Assembly: GCA_002803225.1 (NCBI GenBank)
Contig: NXFV01001860.1
Span: 1-64,000, forward strand
Length of the DNA stretch: 64,000 nucleotides
Reading direction: 5' to 3'
Source: Gamarada debralockiae
Taxonomy: Eukaryota > Ascomycota > Leotiomycetes > Helotiales > Hyphodiscaceae
Positions 1 to 10,555 of the stretch are shown here, piece after piece (positions within the stretch are counted from its first letter, which is position 1; every line of letters begins with the position of its first letter). A model generated the notes under the pieces. The model was not told the origin of the DNA, ran no database searches, and worked only from the letters and a program-made list of their open reading frames with translations. The position numbers and the translations under genes were made by a program.

Positions 1-365
1 GAGACAAAGACTGAGAGAGAGACAGCTGCCACGACGCAGATTTTCAGTTGGACCTGGGCATCGAAGACATCGCGTTCTCTATGATGATGGGCTTTATCGC
101 TGGGAGTAACTTGTTTCTTGTCATGACTTAGATAGCAATGAACTTCTTGCCTTCAAACATTCGGTTCTTGAACACGTGCCTTCGCAATGACTTTGACTAC
201 CACCTGGGCATCATCTTTTCCGTGACTGAAATCATCCTTACAATGAAAATGGAACGGTTTTCAATTCCCAATAAGCATTTCTTTGCTCGCAAATAAATCT
301 CCCAGTTGTTATCAATGAAGTGACCTTCAACCAACCTTCACCAACTCGGCGGAGTCATCCGTGCG
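1..365. other. Intergenic, no gene seen
   Basis: This stretch lies downstream of the 3' end of the dehydrogenase gene. Both strands are interrupted by stops and I see no recognisable protein, RNA gene or repeat apart from a GA-rich start. It probably holds the 3' UTR of the neighbouring gene. Confidence 0.5.
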
Positions 366-1595
366 TCAAATCTGCACCAATATTTTTACGTGGCTCTCCT
401 TGTCGGTGATCAAAGTTTTTATCCCATCTTCGACCACGTTTTCTAGAGCAATCTTCCTTGTAATCATATCCCCCGGTTTCATAGCACCTGCCACAAAGCA
501 ATCAGCATCGGATTATCCTACGATATCCCCAAATCTCCATCCTCGGACAAATAGCAGTATAGGAGACCTCGTAACTCACCAGAAGAAATTGCCTTAATAA
601 CATCCTTAAAATCCTGCTGCACATACCCCAGACACGCCACATATTTGCCCTCCCTCCAGACCAAATTGTTCGGCTGAAACGGGACAGCCTTCTCCCAAAT
701 CGCAACATTCACTACCGTGCCCCGCGCTTTGATCGACTGGCACGCAGCCTCAAGTCCCACAGCCACCCCCGCACAGTCGAACACAATATCCACACCCTCC
801 CCATTCGTCAAATCTTGGATCTTCTTGACGAAATTCGTTTCTTTGGTCGGATCAATGATATGAGTAGTACCAAAATGTTTCGCGAATTTCTGTCTTGAGG
901 ACGAAAGTTCAGAGACGATGATCTCCCCACAACCCTGTGCGCGCAGGGCAAGCACGACGGATATACCAATTGGGCCCCCTCCTAAGATCATCACATTCGA
1001 ATCTTTCTTCAATGGAGATTGCGAGACTGCATGCCAGCCCACACTGAGCGGCTCGACTAGAGCTCCGATGTCTAGCGGGATGTTGTCCGGGAGAGGGAGG
1101 ACATAGTTGGCTGGCACCGTCACGGCGTCAGATAGACCGCCGCCCCAGCCCGAGAGGCCTACGAAGCCGCCGTTGTAACAGATATTCTCGAGGCCTCGGT
1201 GGCAGGCTGAGCAGGTCCCATCGTAGATGGTGGGTTGGATGGACGCTTTTTGGCCGATTTCGAAGCCGGCTACGCCTTGTCCGATTTCGATTACCGTTCC
1301 GGAGAACTCGTGGCCGAAGGTGATTGGGATGGTCTCTTTTGTTACGGCGTGCGGTTTGAGGGGTGCAAAGTTTGGACCTCCGAGGTATTCGTGGAGGTCT
1401 GTTTGCGTTAGTATTGATGCAGAGACAATTGAGGAGAAGGGACTGAGGCTCAGGATTCAAATGAGAGGAGCCTTTACCAGTGCCGCAGATCCCGACGAAA
1501 GCAGGCTTAATCTTGATCTGTCCTGGCTTACATACAGGCTCCTCAATCTCCTCGACTCTAATATCTTCCTTTCCATAATATCTCGCTGCTCTCAT
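366..1595 (-). CDS. Zn-dependent (R,R)-butanediol dehydrogenase-like alcohol dehydrogenase
   Basis: Predicted medium-chain dehydrogenase of about 352 residues, the usual size for 2,3-butanediol/sorbitol-type enzymes. The family interconverts acetoin and 2,3-butanediol with NAD(H), or oxidises related polyols, in the cytosol. Three exons restore one frame: 1595-1478, 1398-580 and 487-366, with GT..AG introns of 79 and 92 bases. Visible motifs in order: GICGTD with the catalytic zinc cysteine, GHEFSG with the zinc His-Glu, a structural-zinc cysteine cluster (GTCSACHRGLENIC), and the nucleotide-binding loop GGGPIGIS. The start MRAARYYGKEDIRVEE is typical of the family. It is divergent from a ThDP enzyme of the acetolactate synthase type, which fits acetoin metabolism, but substrate cannot be read from sequence; a polyol dehydrogenase is the main alternative. 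Confidence 0.85.
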
Positions 1596-2268
1596 TATGA
1601 AGTGTTAATTTCAATTGATGTTGTATAGCAAGATTGGACAGCAATGCGGTGACCGAAACAATGTACGTCACAGAGGTTTAGAGCAAACACGCCATTGTCC
1701 CTCCCCTGATGTCCCCCTTCGGCCAGAGGGGATCTGGCAGATCACTAGATCCTGTCATACAGATCAATGGCGTGTCTCTCTACGCCACTTGACAATCTGG
1801 AAATCTAGCGTTTGGCAGCTTACCGTTGGTTGTCGAATACTTAAGGGTCTAGGGTCTGCTGGGTAGCTAAAAGCTAAGTTCCCTCATCGCGTGGACCCCG
1901 CGTGCGGAATATTTCCACGATATCATTGCACAGCTCAGCAATGAGGAAGGTATTCCGAATCCATACCTTTCTCCGATAACGCAGATGCGTAAGAGAAGTT
2001 TGTCAAAAAGAGAAGACATAGCCGAACACTAAAGCCGAGTAGAGGGGTTGGGCTACTTTGGAAGCCACCCCGCCAAATTATCCCATTTGTTTCCTTGCAA
2101 CAAGGGAGATCATTAAGTATCATTTCTTTCTCTTTTCGTCTCTTTCGATCTTCAACTCTTTTCTAAGAAGTACTTTAGCTTCTTTAAACGTTTGGAGAAA
2201 CTACTTTGTTTAATCCATGCCTTGAGGACCTTGCAAACTGACCCCACACCTCTCCTTCCAACGGCAAG
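1596..2268. promoter_or_regulatory. Shared divergent promoter region
   Basis: About 670 bases separate the start codons of the dehydrogenase (leftward) and the ThDP enzyme (rightward), so both promoters must lie here. There is a C-rich patch near 1697-1735 and a pyrimidine-rich stretch just before the rightward gene, as is common near fungal transcription starts. No binding site could be assigned. Confidence 0.5.
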
Positions 2269-4273
2269 ATGGTAAGTTTCCTGCTGCTAATTGCTTCTCT
2301 CGCTGACAGAATGCAGTACACAGCTTCATTTGCCTTTTTCGAGGCGCTGTGGGAGGTGAGTATATTCAGAATTTGTGCAATTGAGAGGAGTATTGGTCTA
2401 AGATTACTAGGCTGGTGTCACCCACTGCTTCGTGAACCTGGGATCTGATCATCCCTCTATCATTGAGGCTATGGTGAAGGGACAGAACGAAAAGAAAGGC
2501 CAATTCCCCAGGTATACCGTCTTCGCCTACTCTGCATACATCTTGCTGACCACCCATCGTAGAATCATAACTTGTCCCAACGAAATGGTAGCTCTCTCAA
2601 TGGCAGATGGCTACGCCCGCCTTACCCGCAAACCTCAATGTGTAATCGTGCACGTGGACGTGGGCACCCAAGGGCTCGGAGCAGCAGTACACAACGCCTC
2701 CTGTGGCCGAGCCCCCGTCCTCATATTCGCCGGTCTCTCCCCATACACAATAGAAGGGGAAATGCGCGGTTCTCGTACAGAATACATACATTGGATCCAA
2801 GATGTTCCCGACCAAAAACAAATCGTGGCACAGTACTGCAGATACTCGGCGGAAATCAAGACCGGCAAGAATGTCAAGCAGATGGTCAATAGAGCTTTAC
2901 AATTTGCGTGCAGTGATCCGGCTGGTCCGGTTTATCTTTGTGGTGCTAGAGAGGTTATGGAGGAGGATTTGAACCCGTATCAGCTTCAGCAGGAATTTTG
3001 GAATCCGGTTGAGGCAACTGCTCTGTCGGATATTGCGGTGAAGACTATTTCGGAGGCTCTTGTGGAGGCGAAGGAGCCTTTGATTGTTACGGGATACAGT
3101 GGTCGGAATCATGCGGCGGTTCCGGAACTGGTCAAGCTCGCGGATACCGTGAAGGGTCTTCGAGTTTTGGACACTGGTGGAAGTGATATGTGTTTCCCTG
3201 CAGACCACCGAGCATGGCTGGGGCTTCGATATGGCATTGATAAAGCCATTGAAACTGCGGACGTGATAGTTGTCATTGACTGTGGTAAGTATGCATTCTC
3301 CAAGTGATCTTTACCGTCGCTGACCAATTTGCAGACGTTCCTTGGATCAACACACAGTGCCACCCTTCCAAATCCGCGAAGATCTACCACATCGACGTGG
3401 ATCCACTGAAACAGCAAATGCCAGTAGCGTATTTGAACGCAGTTGCTCGATATCGAGCCGACAGCTTTACATCCATAACCCAACTAACCAAATACATTTC
3501 ATCTGAATTCTCTAAACAGCTGAGTGCAGAGCACTTCTCGCAGAGATGGGATACCCTAGAAGAAGCACACTCAAAACGACTTGCTGTTATAGCAGGCCTT
3601 GCAAAACCAAAGGAAGATGGATCATTCGGAACAGGCCATCTATGCGCAACACTTCGCAAATTAGTGCCTCAAGACACCATCTTCGCCATCGAAGCCGTGA
3701 CCAACACTGGGTTCGTCGCAGACAATATCCAGGCCACATTACCGGGCTCTTGGATCAATTGTGGAGGCGGTGGTCTCGGATGGTCTGGAGGGGGAACTCT
3801 TGGTATCAAGCTCGCATCGGAATATGAAAATGGTCCTGGAAAGGGCAAATTCGTCGTTCAGATCGTGGGTGATGGGACTTTTTTGTTCTCCGTTCCTGGA
3901 AGCGTTTACTGGATTTCCCGACGATACAAGATTCCAGTTCTCACTATCGTGTTGAACAACAAGGGTATATCATCCTTCGACGTCATAGATGAGTACCTTG
4001 CTAATAAACATAGGCTGGAACGCACCCAAGAAATCCTTGCTGCTAGTCCATCCTGACGGACTTGGCTCCAAAGTAACGAACGAAGAGTTGAATATCTCTT
4101 TCGCACCAGTTCCGGACTATGCAGGCATTGCTAAAGCTGCTGCGGGAGGACAACTCTTCGCTGAGAAAGTTTCGAGGGCCTCGGAATTGGAGGATGTGTT
4201 GAGGAGGGCTGTTGATTCGGTCATGAATGGAACGACGGCTGTGATTGATGCTGTTGTTGTCGCCGGATGTTAA
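2269..4273 (+). CDS. ThDP-dependent enzyme, acetolactate synthase/decarboxylase-like
   Basis: Predicted protein of about 584 residues with the three-domain layout of thiamine diphosphate enzymes: N-terminal PYR domain (CPNEMVALSMADGYAR, containing the conserved Glu), a central domain, and a C-terminal PP domain (GGGGLGWS, then GDGTFLFS and NNKGWN for Mg-ThDP binding). Exons: 2269-2271, 2317-2355, 2411-2511, 2563-3284, 3335-3964 and 4014-4273. The first exon is only ATG followed by a perfect GTAAGT donor. The ATG at 2311 is in the same frame and would avoid the first intron, so the start is uncertain by one residue. Family members make acetolactate, decarboxylate 2-oxo acids or cleave acyl-CoA; the substrate is not known here. 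The divergent partner is a butanediol-type dehydrogenase. Confidence 0.85.
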
Positions 4274-5023
4274 GAGAAGGAATCACTCGGAAGATTGGCA
4301 CCCATTAACACGTTGAACGAAGATACAGTACTAGATAGATACATTTTAGCCAAGCATACAGACAGTTGGGAGCGGAGCGGAACACGATTGCACAGTAATC
4401 ATCCCCGAATTGCGTGCTTCATGCATTGCAAAGCATCACTAATCAGAGGTTGGAACAATATAAGAACCACCCAACCCCCACGAGATGCTTCAAGCAGTTT
4501 ATCCACTTCATATCGAAGAACAGTACTGAAGATGAAAGATCTTTGATCCCGTTAACGATCCATTTCTCGAGGCGGCTCAGTTGACCATCAAATCTCCGGC
4601 TTACTTCAAGCGTTAGAGTTGGCCGACAAGCCCCACCACCAATCCCATCCTGGCGATATATCTTGCATCTCTTGTCCCTTCCAAATAACTTCACGGAATC
4701 AAGGTGCAACTGCACATTCCGATCTCGATCTCGCCGTCGCACAAGATCAGTAACAACGACGATGTCGCCGTCCTGAGTTCCGTTAGCCTCGGGACGCGGG
4801 CAGAATCGAAGTCCGACTTCTGGCGTCAGTGACGTTCTTTTCTTCGTTGAGCTTCCATTGTGTTTCAAGGGACGTTTCTCAGGCCACGTTTCTCTGTCTA
4901 CCTAATTTCTTTTTACTTCCAAATTTTCTGGACAATTGAATCTTAAAATCCTCTTTCTCTCTTCATTTGTAACCTCAAAGTCAAGCAGACAAAAGTCAAC
5001 AAAAGACGAAAACAACCGCAGCA
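4274..5023. other. Intergenic region
   Basis: Holds the 3' end of the ThDP enzyme gene and the promoter of the MAPEG gene. An open frame on the minus strand at 4443-4868 has no recognisable domain and was not accepted. The CT-rich stretch at 4890-4970 probably lies near the transcription start of the next gene. Confidence 0.4.
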
Positions 5024-5599
5024 ATGGCAACCATTACAATTGATCCTAACTATGGGTAAGTCAACCTCCCAACCAAGTCAATTGCTCCAATCTTCTTCAA
5101 AGCGCGTCAATCAAGCTCCCATTTTCTCTCCAACTCCAACCTTCGTTCCGTCCATCTGCATTCAGCTAACTCACTTCCTTCATCTAGATATGTCCTCCTA
5201 GCAGCAACCTCGACCTTCCTCCTCAACACAATCCACGCCATGAACACAGGCAAATACCGCAAAGCTGCTGCAATCGCCTACCCCGCCGCCTATGCCCCCT
5301 CCTCTCGTACCGACGCTGAAGCCCAAAAGTTCAACTGCGCCCAACGCGCCCACGCTAACTACATCGAGAATCAGCCTTCTTTGCTGGGCGCCCTCTTACT
5401 GGCGGGCATTAAGTTCCCGGTTACTGCTGCGGCTATGGGGTTGGGGTGGAGTGTGTGCAGATATCTTTATATGGTGGGGTATTGTTCGGGGAAAGAGGGC
5501 GGGAAGGGACGGTATAGAGGTATTGCGTTCTACCTTTTCCAGTATGGGTTGGTTGGGTTGGCGGCTTGGAATGGGATTACGATGATTATGGAGAAATAG
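5024..5599 (+). CDS. MAPEG family microsomal glutathione S-transferase (MGST3-like)
   Basis: Two exons (5024-5055 and 5188-5599; the intron of 132 bases begins GTAAGT) give 147 residues, the standard MAPEG length. The protein has about four membrane segments, and the loop FNCAQRAHANYIENQP matches the conserved FN..QRAH.N..E signature of the MGST3/LTC4S branch. Family members conjugate glutathione to lipophilic compounds or reduce lipid peroxides at the ER or outer mitochondrial membrane. Without the first exon the protein would lack its first membrane helix (YVLLAATSTFLLNTIHAM), so the spliced model is preferred. Function is assigned by family only. Confidence 0.9.
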
Positions 5600-7298
5600 G
5601 GAACATGGACGGAGGGGGATTGTGTTGGGATTGAGAAGTTGAGTGAGAGAATGAAGGGTTGGTTGTAAGTGTATAAGCATGGAGGTTATGGACTGAGATG
5701 AAGGAATGACAATGGCAATGCATATGGCTTTACACTCACTCTCAATTGGCTTTGCTTCATTTCATTGCAATGAGCACAGGCCTCCCTCTCCAATGCTCCT
5801 CTTTTTAGGTCAAATTAGCCCTGCCAGTGCTTAGTGTTACTAGTCAAGTGTTCCTAGGAGATTCAATTTCATAGTCTCGGGTCATCGTTACGCATATGCC
5901 GACTATAAATGCAGAAGGATCAAAGCCTTGGAGAAACGCCAGAACTCGTCAAGTGGAGGTGGACTGCACTTGTCGCAAGTACCGGACGATGTTCATTGTC
6001 CGGAGAAAACGGAAGTCAATTCCCAAAACACCGAACTCTACAACTTCAAAGTCTTGCTGCAACGCTACATCATGACAAAAATTGTCAACCCCTTTGTTGA
6101 TGTCGTTATCTTTGCCATTTTCGCTCACCTTGTTACTGTTCTTCATGTCTATTTAGCACAAGATATATGATACCCTCAAGCCAAGAGCAAGAGCGCCGAA
6201 TCCCGTACTCGAGCATAATGCCCCCAAAACCCATCTCTTGCTAAATGGTCGCCGTCGAATTCCACCATGAGAATTCGGGAGAAGCTCGTCCCTTCAAGAT
6301 TGGTTACCTACAAAGAGCCGCGGCGTCCTATATATATAGATTGCCAGAAAGTATGACTAGTGTCGAAGCATCTGTGGTGTCGCACCCTCTATCCATGACT
6401 GCCTCCTGTATGATGTCGTTCCTTCCATCGTGTCGTCTATCCCAGCTTCTTTCTTACTTCCTCGCAATGACTTGAGGTAATCTGTCCAGCTCAGGACCGC
6501 GCAAGACACTGAGGACAGAGAGGTGTTGAAGCCAACATCTTTCCATCTGTGTGTAGTCGTTGACAGAGGCGGAATTCTTGGGAGTTGATCGCTTAGGAAA
6601 AGTCAAGGATTTCTATTTTTGTAGAATACTAAGTAGGTTGGGAGTTGAAGAGCTTTGTGGCTCACTAGCATCAAAGACTTATTTCCATTGAGTGAATGGC
6701 AAGTTAAAAGTGGACTAGTTGGCGGGGAGTCATTTGTAACTTGCAATTTTACCATCTTACCGGTTTCATTTTCGGCACGAAGATAGATCTAACCTCGAGT
6801 TCTTATAAGTATCAGACAGGAGAAATCGGAAACAAACGCAACAAACTGCACTGTAACCCCACTTCAGGAGTGTGTAAGTAATGAGGTCGTGATATCTATG
6901 ACTTGCAATACAGACGCACTGGGCTCTTAGAAGGATGTGGCACCGGGTGTGAACTGTTTGCATCGGAATGGTTTTCATTGTCGTGCTCCTTATCTGTGTC
7001 AACCCTCGCAATCGATTTCACTGATCCCATTTCCATCCTTATTCTCTCAGTGCACAAGAAAAAGAATACAGACGCGATCACTACAATGACTGCACCAGCC
7101 AAGCCAATTTTCAACGAAGAACCCAACTTACGCCCACGGAAGCCTACGCGGTATGTCCACCACATCCAGTCATTATGGCTGTGCTGAGGATCAATTCGAA
7201 AGACTTTCGTAATTTATACCATATACCACTGTCCCGATGCTCTATGTTGTTTCGAACCACTTTTTGTCATCTGCCCAAGTGAACAATTGTTCCTACAG
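5600..7298. other. Gene-poor intergenic region
   Basis: Apart from one weak small-protein candidate at 6896-7165, nothing recognisable is coded here. Open frames at 5909-6170 and 6245-6475 are short, with no domain and no initiation or splice context worth trusting. The stretch leads into an inverted-repeat element. Confidence 0.4.
6896..7165 (-). CDS. Possible small single-pass membrane protein (hypothetical)
   Basis: An open frame of 89 residues starts at a real ATG. It contains one clear hydrophobic segment at about residues 22-42 (IGLAGAVIVVIASVFFFLC), preceded by a basic stretch (RGRKLGSSLK) and followed by a polar tail rich in D, E, N, H and S. This resembles the transmembrane part of many fungal surface proteins, so it could also be a relic of a larger gene. 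I do not recognise a family, and chance is possible for an open frame of this size. Confidence 0.25.
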   Translation of the reverse strand: MWWTYRVGFRGRKLGSSLKIGLAGAVIVVIASVFFFLCTERIRMEMGSVKSIARVDTDKEHDNENHSDANSSHPVPHPSKSPVRLYCKS

Positions 7299-7748
7299 TA
7301 AAAACTGGATATATGGATACGCTTGGGACCAGGGTTTGAATCCTTATATAAAGGAATCCTTATGTAGAGGACACGTGACTATAAAATTAAAGCGTTCTTA
7401 AATAAGCTAGAAAGGCTAAAAACTGATGAAATCACATGTAGATTTCCTATTCAAGACTAGTCTCTTCGTAGGAGGGTGGGTTTTGTTGGGTTTTCGAATC
7501 TCAAGGTGATTAGTATCAGAGAGAGCTTTATGCTTCACTTTACAGCTTAAACCGTCCATTTTGTAGTGGTGTTAAGCAGTTATTTGGTCAGTTATTTATT
7601 AGTAAAATAAGGATTCGGACCCTTGATTGGTAAGGATATCCTTAAAGTGAGGATATCCTTATCTTACAGCTAATTAGCGCCGGGACTAGTTTTGCGATCC
7701 TTAGACGGCAGGTATCCTTATCTAAGGGATCCTTATAGCCAGTTTTTA
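7299..7748. mobile_element. MITE-like element with 20-base terminal inverted repeats
   Basis: The left end (TAAAAACTGGATATATGGAT at 7299-7318) and the inverted right end (7729-7748) match at 18 of 20 positions. Both ends finish in TA, as expected for the TA target duplication of Tc1/mariner/pogo elements. The 450 bases between them carry several copies of a GGATATCCTTA-like motif in both orientations and no transposase. This fits a non-autonomous DNA transposon. The family name and copy number cannot be told from one copy. Confidence 0.7.
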
Positions 7749-7781
7749 ATGTTCTATCCAAAGCCCAAAACTACTCCTATA

Positions 7782-7815
7782 CCCAAAAGACCCAAAAGAC
7801 CCAAAAGACCCAAGA
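7782..7815. repeat. Short tandem repeat, 9-base unit
   Basis: Three exact copies of CCCAAAAGA (7782-7808) are followed by a truncated one. It sits between the inverted-repeat element and an 8-base tandem repeat, downstream of the DNA polymerase stop codon. Confidence 0.85.
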
Positions 7816-7817
7816 CT

Positions 7818-7887
7818 CTCATAACCTCATAACCTCATAACCTCATAACCTCATAACCTCATAACCTCATAACCTCATAACCTCATA
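7818..7887. repeat. Short tandem repeat, 8-base unit ATAACCTC
   Basis: Eight perfect head-to-tail copies of ATAACCTC run from 7821 to 7884, with partial units at the ends. The array ends only 16 bases from the stop codon of the minus-strand polymerase gene, so it would be transcribed in that gene's 3' UTR. The unit is not a telomere repeat. Perfect identity suggests recent slippage. Confidence 0.95.
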
Positions 7888-7900
7888 ATATCGTGAGAAC

Positions 7901-9841
7901 TCATCCATCCGTACACCTAAGTGTCGGTTCACGCCACTCCAACCCCAATCCCTCAAAGACTCGCTTCTCCTTAATCAATAAATCCGTTTCTTCGCCCTCA
8001 AGATCAACCCACGCTCCATTATCTAGCCTCCTCACTCCGGAACTGTCAAACTTGTACCCCAGCTCATACCTGCAATACCGTCTGATATCCCGCTCGAACA
8101 TTGTGGCTCCCGACCAGCCCACTATGGCACAGCCCGCTGTCTTCCAGGGGCTGATGATGATATCCACTCTCCTATGCGTATTCGGGTTCTTGAACTTGGG
8201 ATCAAGAGCTAGGTCGGCTTCCTTAGTCGGCCAGTTAGGATCCTGCCATACGACGAGTGCCTTGTCGAGGGAATCGAAACGAGATCCGGAGCGAGGCATG
8301 CTTCCTTTCCAATTCAGGGGTTCCTGACCACGGTCCGAGTTTTTGTTTGACATTTTGAGTTTGTAGCGTACCCACCCGTCCTGCTCGAGGTCATAGACAA
8401 GGTCGTCTATAAAGTGGTCCGTAGCGTCTTCATCAGGATGAGTGAGTATAATATCGACATCACCACACAACTTCTTCCCCCTCCTAAACCCCCCACAAAT
8501 AACCATCCGAAACCCCTCTCTAATCTTGTTCGCATAGTCAAGCACCACATCCCCAATGCGCTGAACCTCCTCCCTCGGGATCTTAGTCTGGAAATCATCA
8601 TAATACTTTACGCCAATCTGTTGATTAGGCTCAATAATATTCCATCCAAACTCAATAACATCGTCGAGATCCCTCCATCCCTTGTCGTAAAACTGATTTG
8701 CAGTTTTGCCTGCTACGTCGTGGATTTGGTAGAATATGCTGAGAGCTTGCATTTTCGTATTGGATTCGAAATCATCCACTTCTCGGATATGGCCTGTGTC
8801 TTTCCATTCTTGGAATAGGGCAGCGTATTTCAGACCGCAGAAGGGAAGTCGTGTGACTTCTCTGACTGACGTTATGGTGTATGGGTAGGCGGCGATTGAT
8901 GCAATGGCAGCGTTGTAGGCGCGCTCGCCTATAACGTCGGATAGCAATTTTCGCGCAAGGAGGATCTTCTTGAGTTGTGAGATAAAAGGGTCGTTTGGTG
9001 TGGGTGAGGGTGTGGGTCGTTGGCAGCAGTATTGCTTTGTGCAGTAGTCCGGCAGCGGAGGTAGATTCCCAGCTTCTTCAAGTTCGGACGTAGTTTGACG
9101 CAGGAGATGAGCTCGTTTGTGCTGGCTATGATGACTTTGACTTTGGATGTGGGAAACCCTGCGTTTATGCCTGTGTCCTTGTGAGAATGAAGCAGGAGAA
9201 GGTGAGTCGGCGCGGGCTCGGGAGAGGATACTTGCTGGCAAGAGCTTGGTGGTTTGGGGGTTTGCTGCTGTCACGTCTGGTTTATCGATGCGCCTGCCTT
9301 CGTACACCAAATACTTCTCCATAGGTAAGACCTTGCCTGCCTTCACAGAATCCATGTACCAGGATAGCTGCAGGACTTTGACCATGTCTTCTCCATTCTT
9401 CTTATCCGGGCTCTTTGATGAAGATGGTGGGCTACTAGTCCCTTGGGCTAGAAAGCTCGCAGCCTTCGCCTTCCATTTGGGCTTCTTGACGACGACGGCT
9501 CCTTCGTCCGTGCCATCCTCAGACGCAGTATCTGAGTCGATCCATATAAATCCATCCTCCTTCTCCTCTGTAGACCTCTCTACTTTCCTCCGTTTCTTTG
9601 CCGGTTGCGCAGCCTCCTCCACTTCCTTCACCTCCCTAATCAGCGGTTCCGTAGACACCTTAATAGTATTCAACTCCATTCTCGCGCGCTTCGCCTTACT
9701 GACTTTCCCCACAAAGATGTTCGTTTCGGCATTGTTGTATACGAGGCTTGTGCCTATTTCGCGCTCAAGATCTTGTAGTACTGCGGGTTTGTCCTCGAAC
9801 CCTACGCGGAGTAGGTAGAATGTTGGGAAATTGAGAGACAT
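7901..9841 (-). CDS. POL4: Family X DNA polymerase (Pol IV / Pol lambda type)
   Basis: Intronless frame of 646 residues. The N-terminal third contains a BRCT-like region, a basic nuclear-localisation candidate (KKRRKVE at residues 82-88) and a Ser/Pro/Gln/His-rich linker. The C-terminal half is a Pol X catalytic region: an 8-kDa-like domain (about 285-350), a fingers helix-hairpin-helix (FYQIHDVAGKTANQFYDKGW), the nucleotidyltransferase motif GGFRRGKKLCGDVD with metal-binding Asp461 and Asp463, and the third Asp560 in RRVDIII. The family fills small gaps in non-homologous end joining and base excision repair. Oddities: both hairpin loops lack the usual GxG (FCGLK and HDVAG), and the usual YF.GS motif reads GWSGA. 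The catalytic aspartates are kept, so activity is expected. Confidence 0.9.
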   Translation of the reverse strand: MSLNFPTFYLLRVGFEDKPAVLQDLEREIGTSLVYNNAETNIFVGKVSKAKRARMELNTIKVSTEPLIREVKEVEEAAQPAKKRRKVERSTEEKEDGFIWIDSDTASEDGTDEGAVVVKKPKWKAKAASFLAQGTSSPPSSSKSPDKKNGEDMVKVLQLSWYMDSVKAGKVLPMEKYLVYEGRRIDKPDVTAANPQTTKLLPASILSRARADSPSPASFSQGHRHKRRVSHIQSQSHHSQHKRAHLLRQTTSELEEAGNLPPLPDYCTKQYCCQRPTPSPTPNDPFISQLKKILLARKLLSDVIGERAYNAAIASIAAYPYTITSVREVTRLPFCGLKYAALFQEWKDTGHIREVDDFESNTKMQALSIFYQIHDVAGKTANQFYDKGWRDLDDVIEFGWNIIEPNQQIGVKYYDDFQTKIPREEVQRIGDVVLDYANKIREGFRMVICGGFRRGKKLCGDVDIILTHPDEDATDHFIDDLVYDLEQDGWVRYKLKMSNKNSDRGQEPLNWKGSMPRSGSRFDSLDKALVVWQDPNWPTKEADLALDPKFKNPNTHRRVDIIISPWKTAGCAIVGWSGATMFERDIRRYCRYELGYKFDSSGVRRLDNGAWVDLEGEETDLLIKEKRVFEGLGLEWREPTLRCTDG

Positions 9842-10555
9842 GGTGGATAGCTTGGATGGTGGTTGGGTGTGATTATGGCACGTCGAGGAGAGATGGTGGG
9901 GTAGGTGTTTTTGCCTTGCGGGGCATCATGACGTTGTTGGAAAGTGCTCCCTTGTCTGTTTATTTGATTCGCTGCGAATTCAACTCACTAGGGTAGGGAT
10001 GATACGTTGGGGATTTAGCTGTCGGCGAAATGGGAGAATTGGTGGCAGGACTCGAAAGACGTGTTGTCGTTCATGGCAAAATGCGGCAGTATAGCTACAT
10101 ACACGTGATGAGATAACAGGGGATTAGATCTGAGATGGAGAACACCTCCGTCACCACAGGGTACTGAAGTTACACAAGATCCAAGAACAAATGTGGGTAT
10201 TGACGCTACTAATCTCGATAAGTAGGATACATACAAGTCACCAGCAGACAATGTCCATTCTAGCCCCCCAACAAAACGCCTGTCCCCGGGGCTAGAGCCC
10301 CGGGTATGCTATGCAATGCCCAATTCCTATCCAAACGCCCAAATAGTCTCCATGTAACCTTGCCCTTTGCAGTATCACCCTGGCCTTCGCAACTTCTAGC
10401 TCAAAGCTCATGTTTGGTCTTCTTTCGGGACGTGCCCTCTCGTCAAAACGACCTTCGAGGGTCTGCGAAGTTACCTAGCTTCGATCTGATTCTCGCAGTA
10501 TTATGTGATCGTCCTCCATATCTAATGATGCTTGTTCTCGTCTCTTGTAGACTCT
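9842..10555. other. Intergenic region between POL4 and cyclin genes
   Basis: Contains the POL4 promoter on its left side and the cyclin gene's 3' region on its right. The open frames at 10015-10251 and 10306-10572 have no recognisable content. A perfect GC-rich inverted repeat at 10285-10304 is listed separately. Confidence 0.4.
10285..10304. repeat. GC-rich perfect inverted repeat (hairpin)
   Basis: CCCGGGGCT (10285-10293), a two-base spacer AG, and AGCCCCGGG (10296-10304) form an exact 9-base inverted repeat. It lies about 250 bases beyond the cyclin stop codon and 440 bases upstream of POL4. It could be a protein-binding palindrome or a structured RNA end; no role can be assigned. Confidence 0.7.

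Noticed and set aside
4443..4868. 141-codon minus-strand open frame upstream of the MAPEG gene
   Set aside because: Peptide is rich in Arg and Asp without any conserved block and overlaps the probable promoter and 5' leader.
7818..7887. Telomere-like or centromere-like satellite
   Set aside because: Only eight units of ATAACCTC, which is not the fungal telomere repeat, and unique genes lie on both sides.
9147..9818. 223-codon open frame antisense to POL4
   Set aside because: Lies entirely inside the polymerase gene and matches no family.
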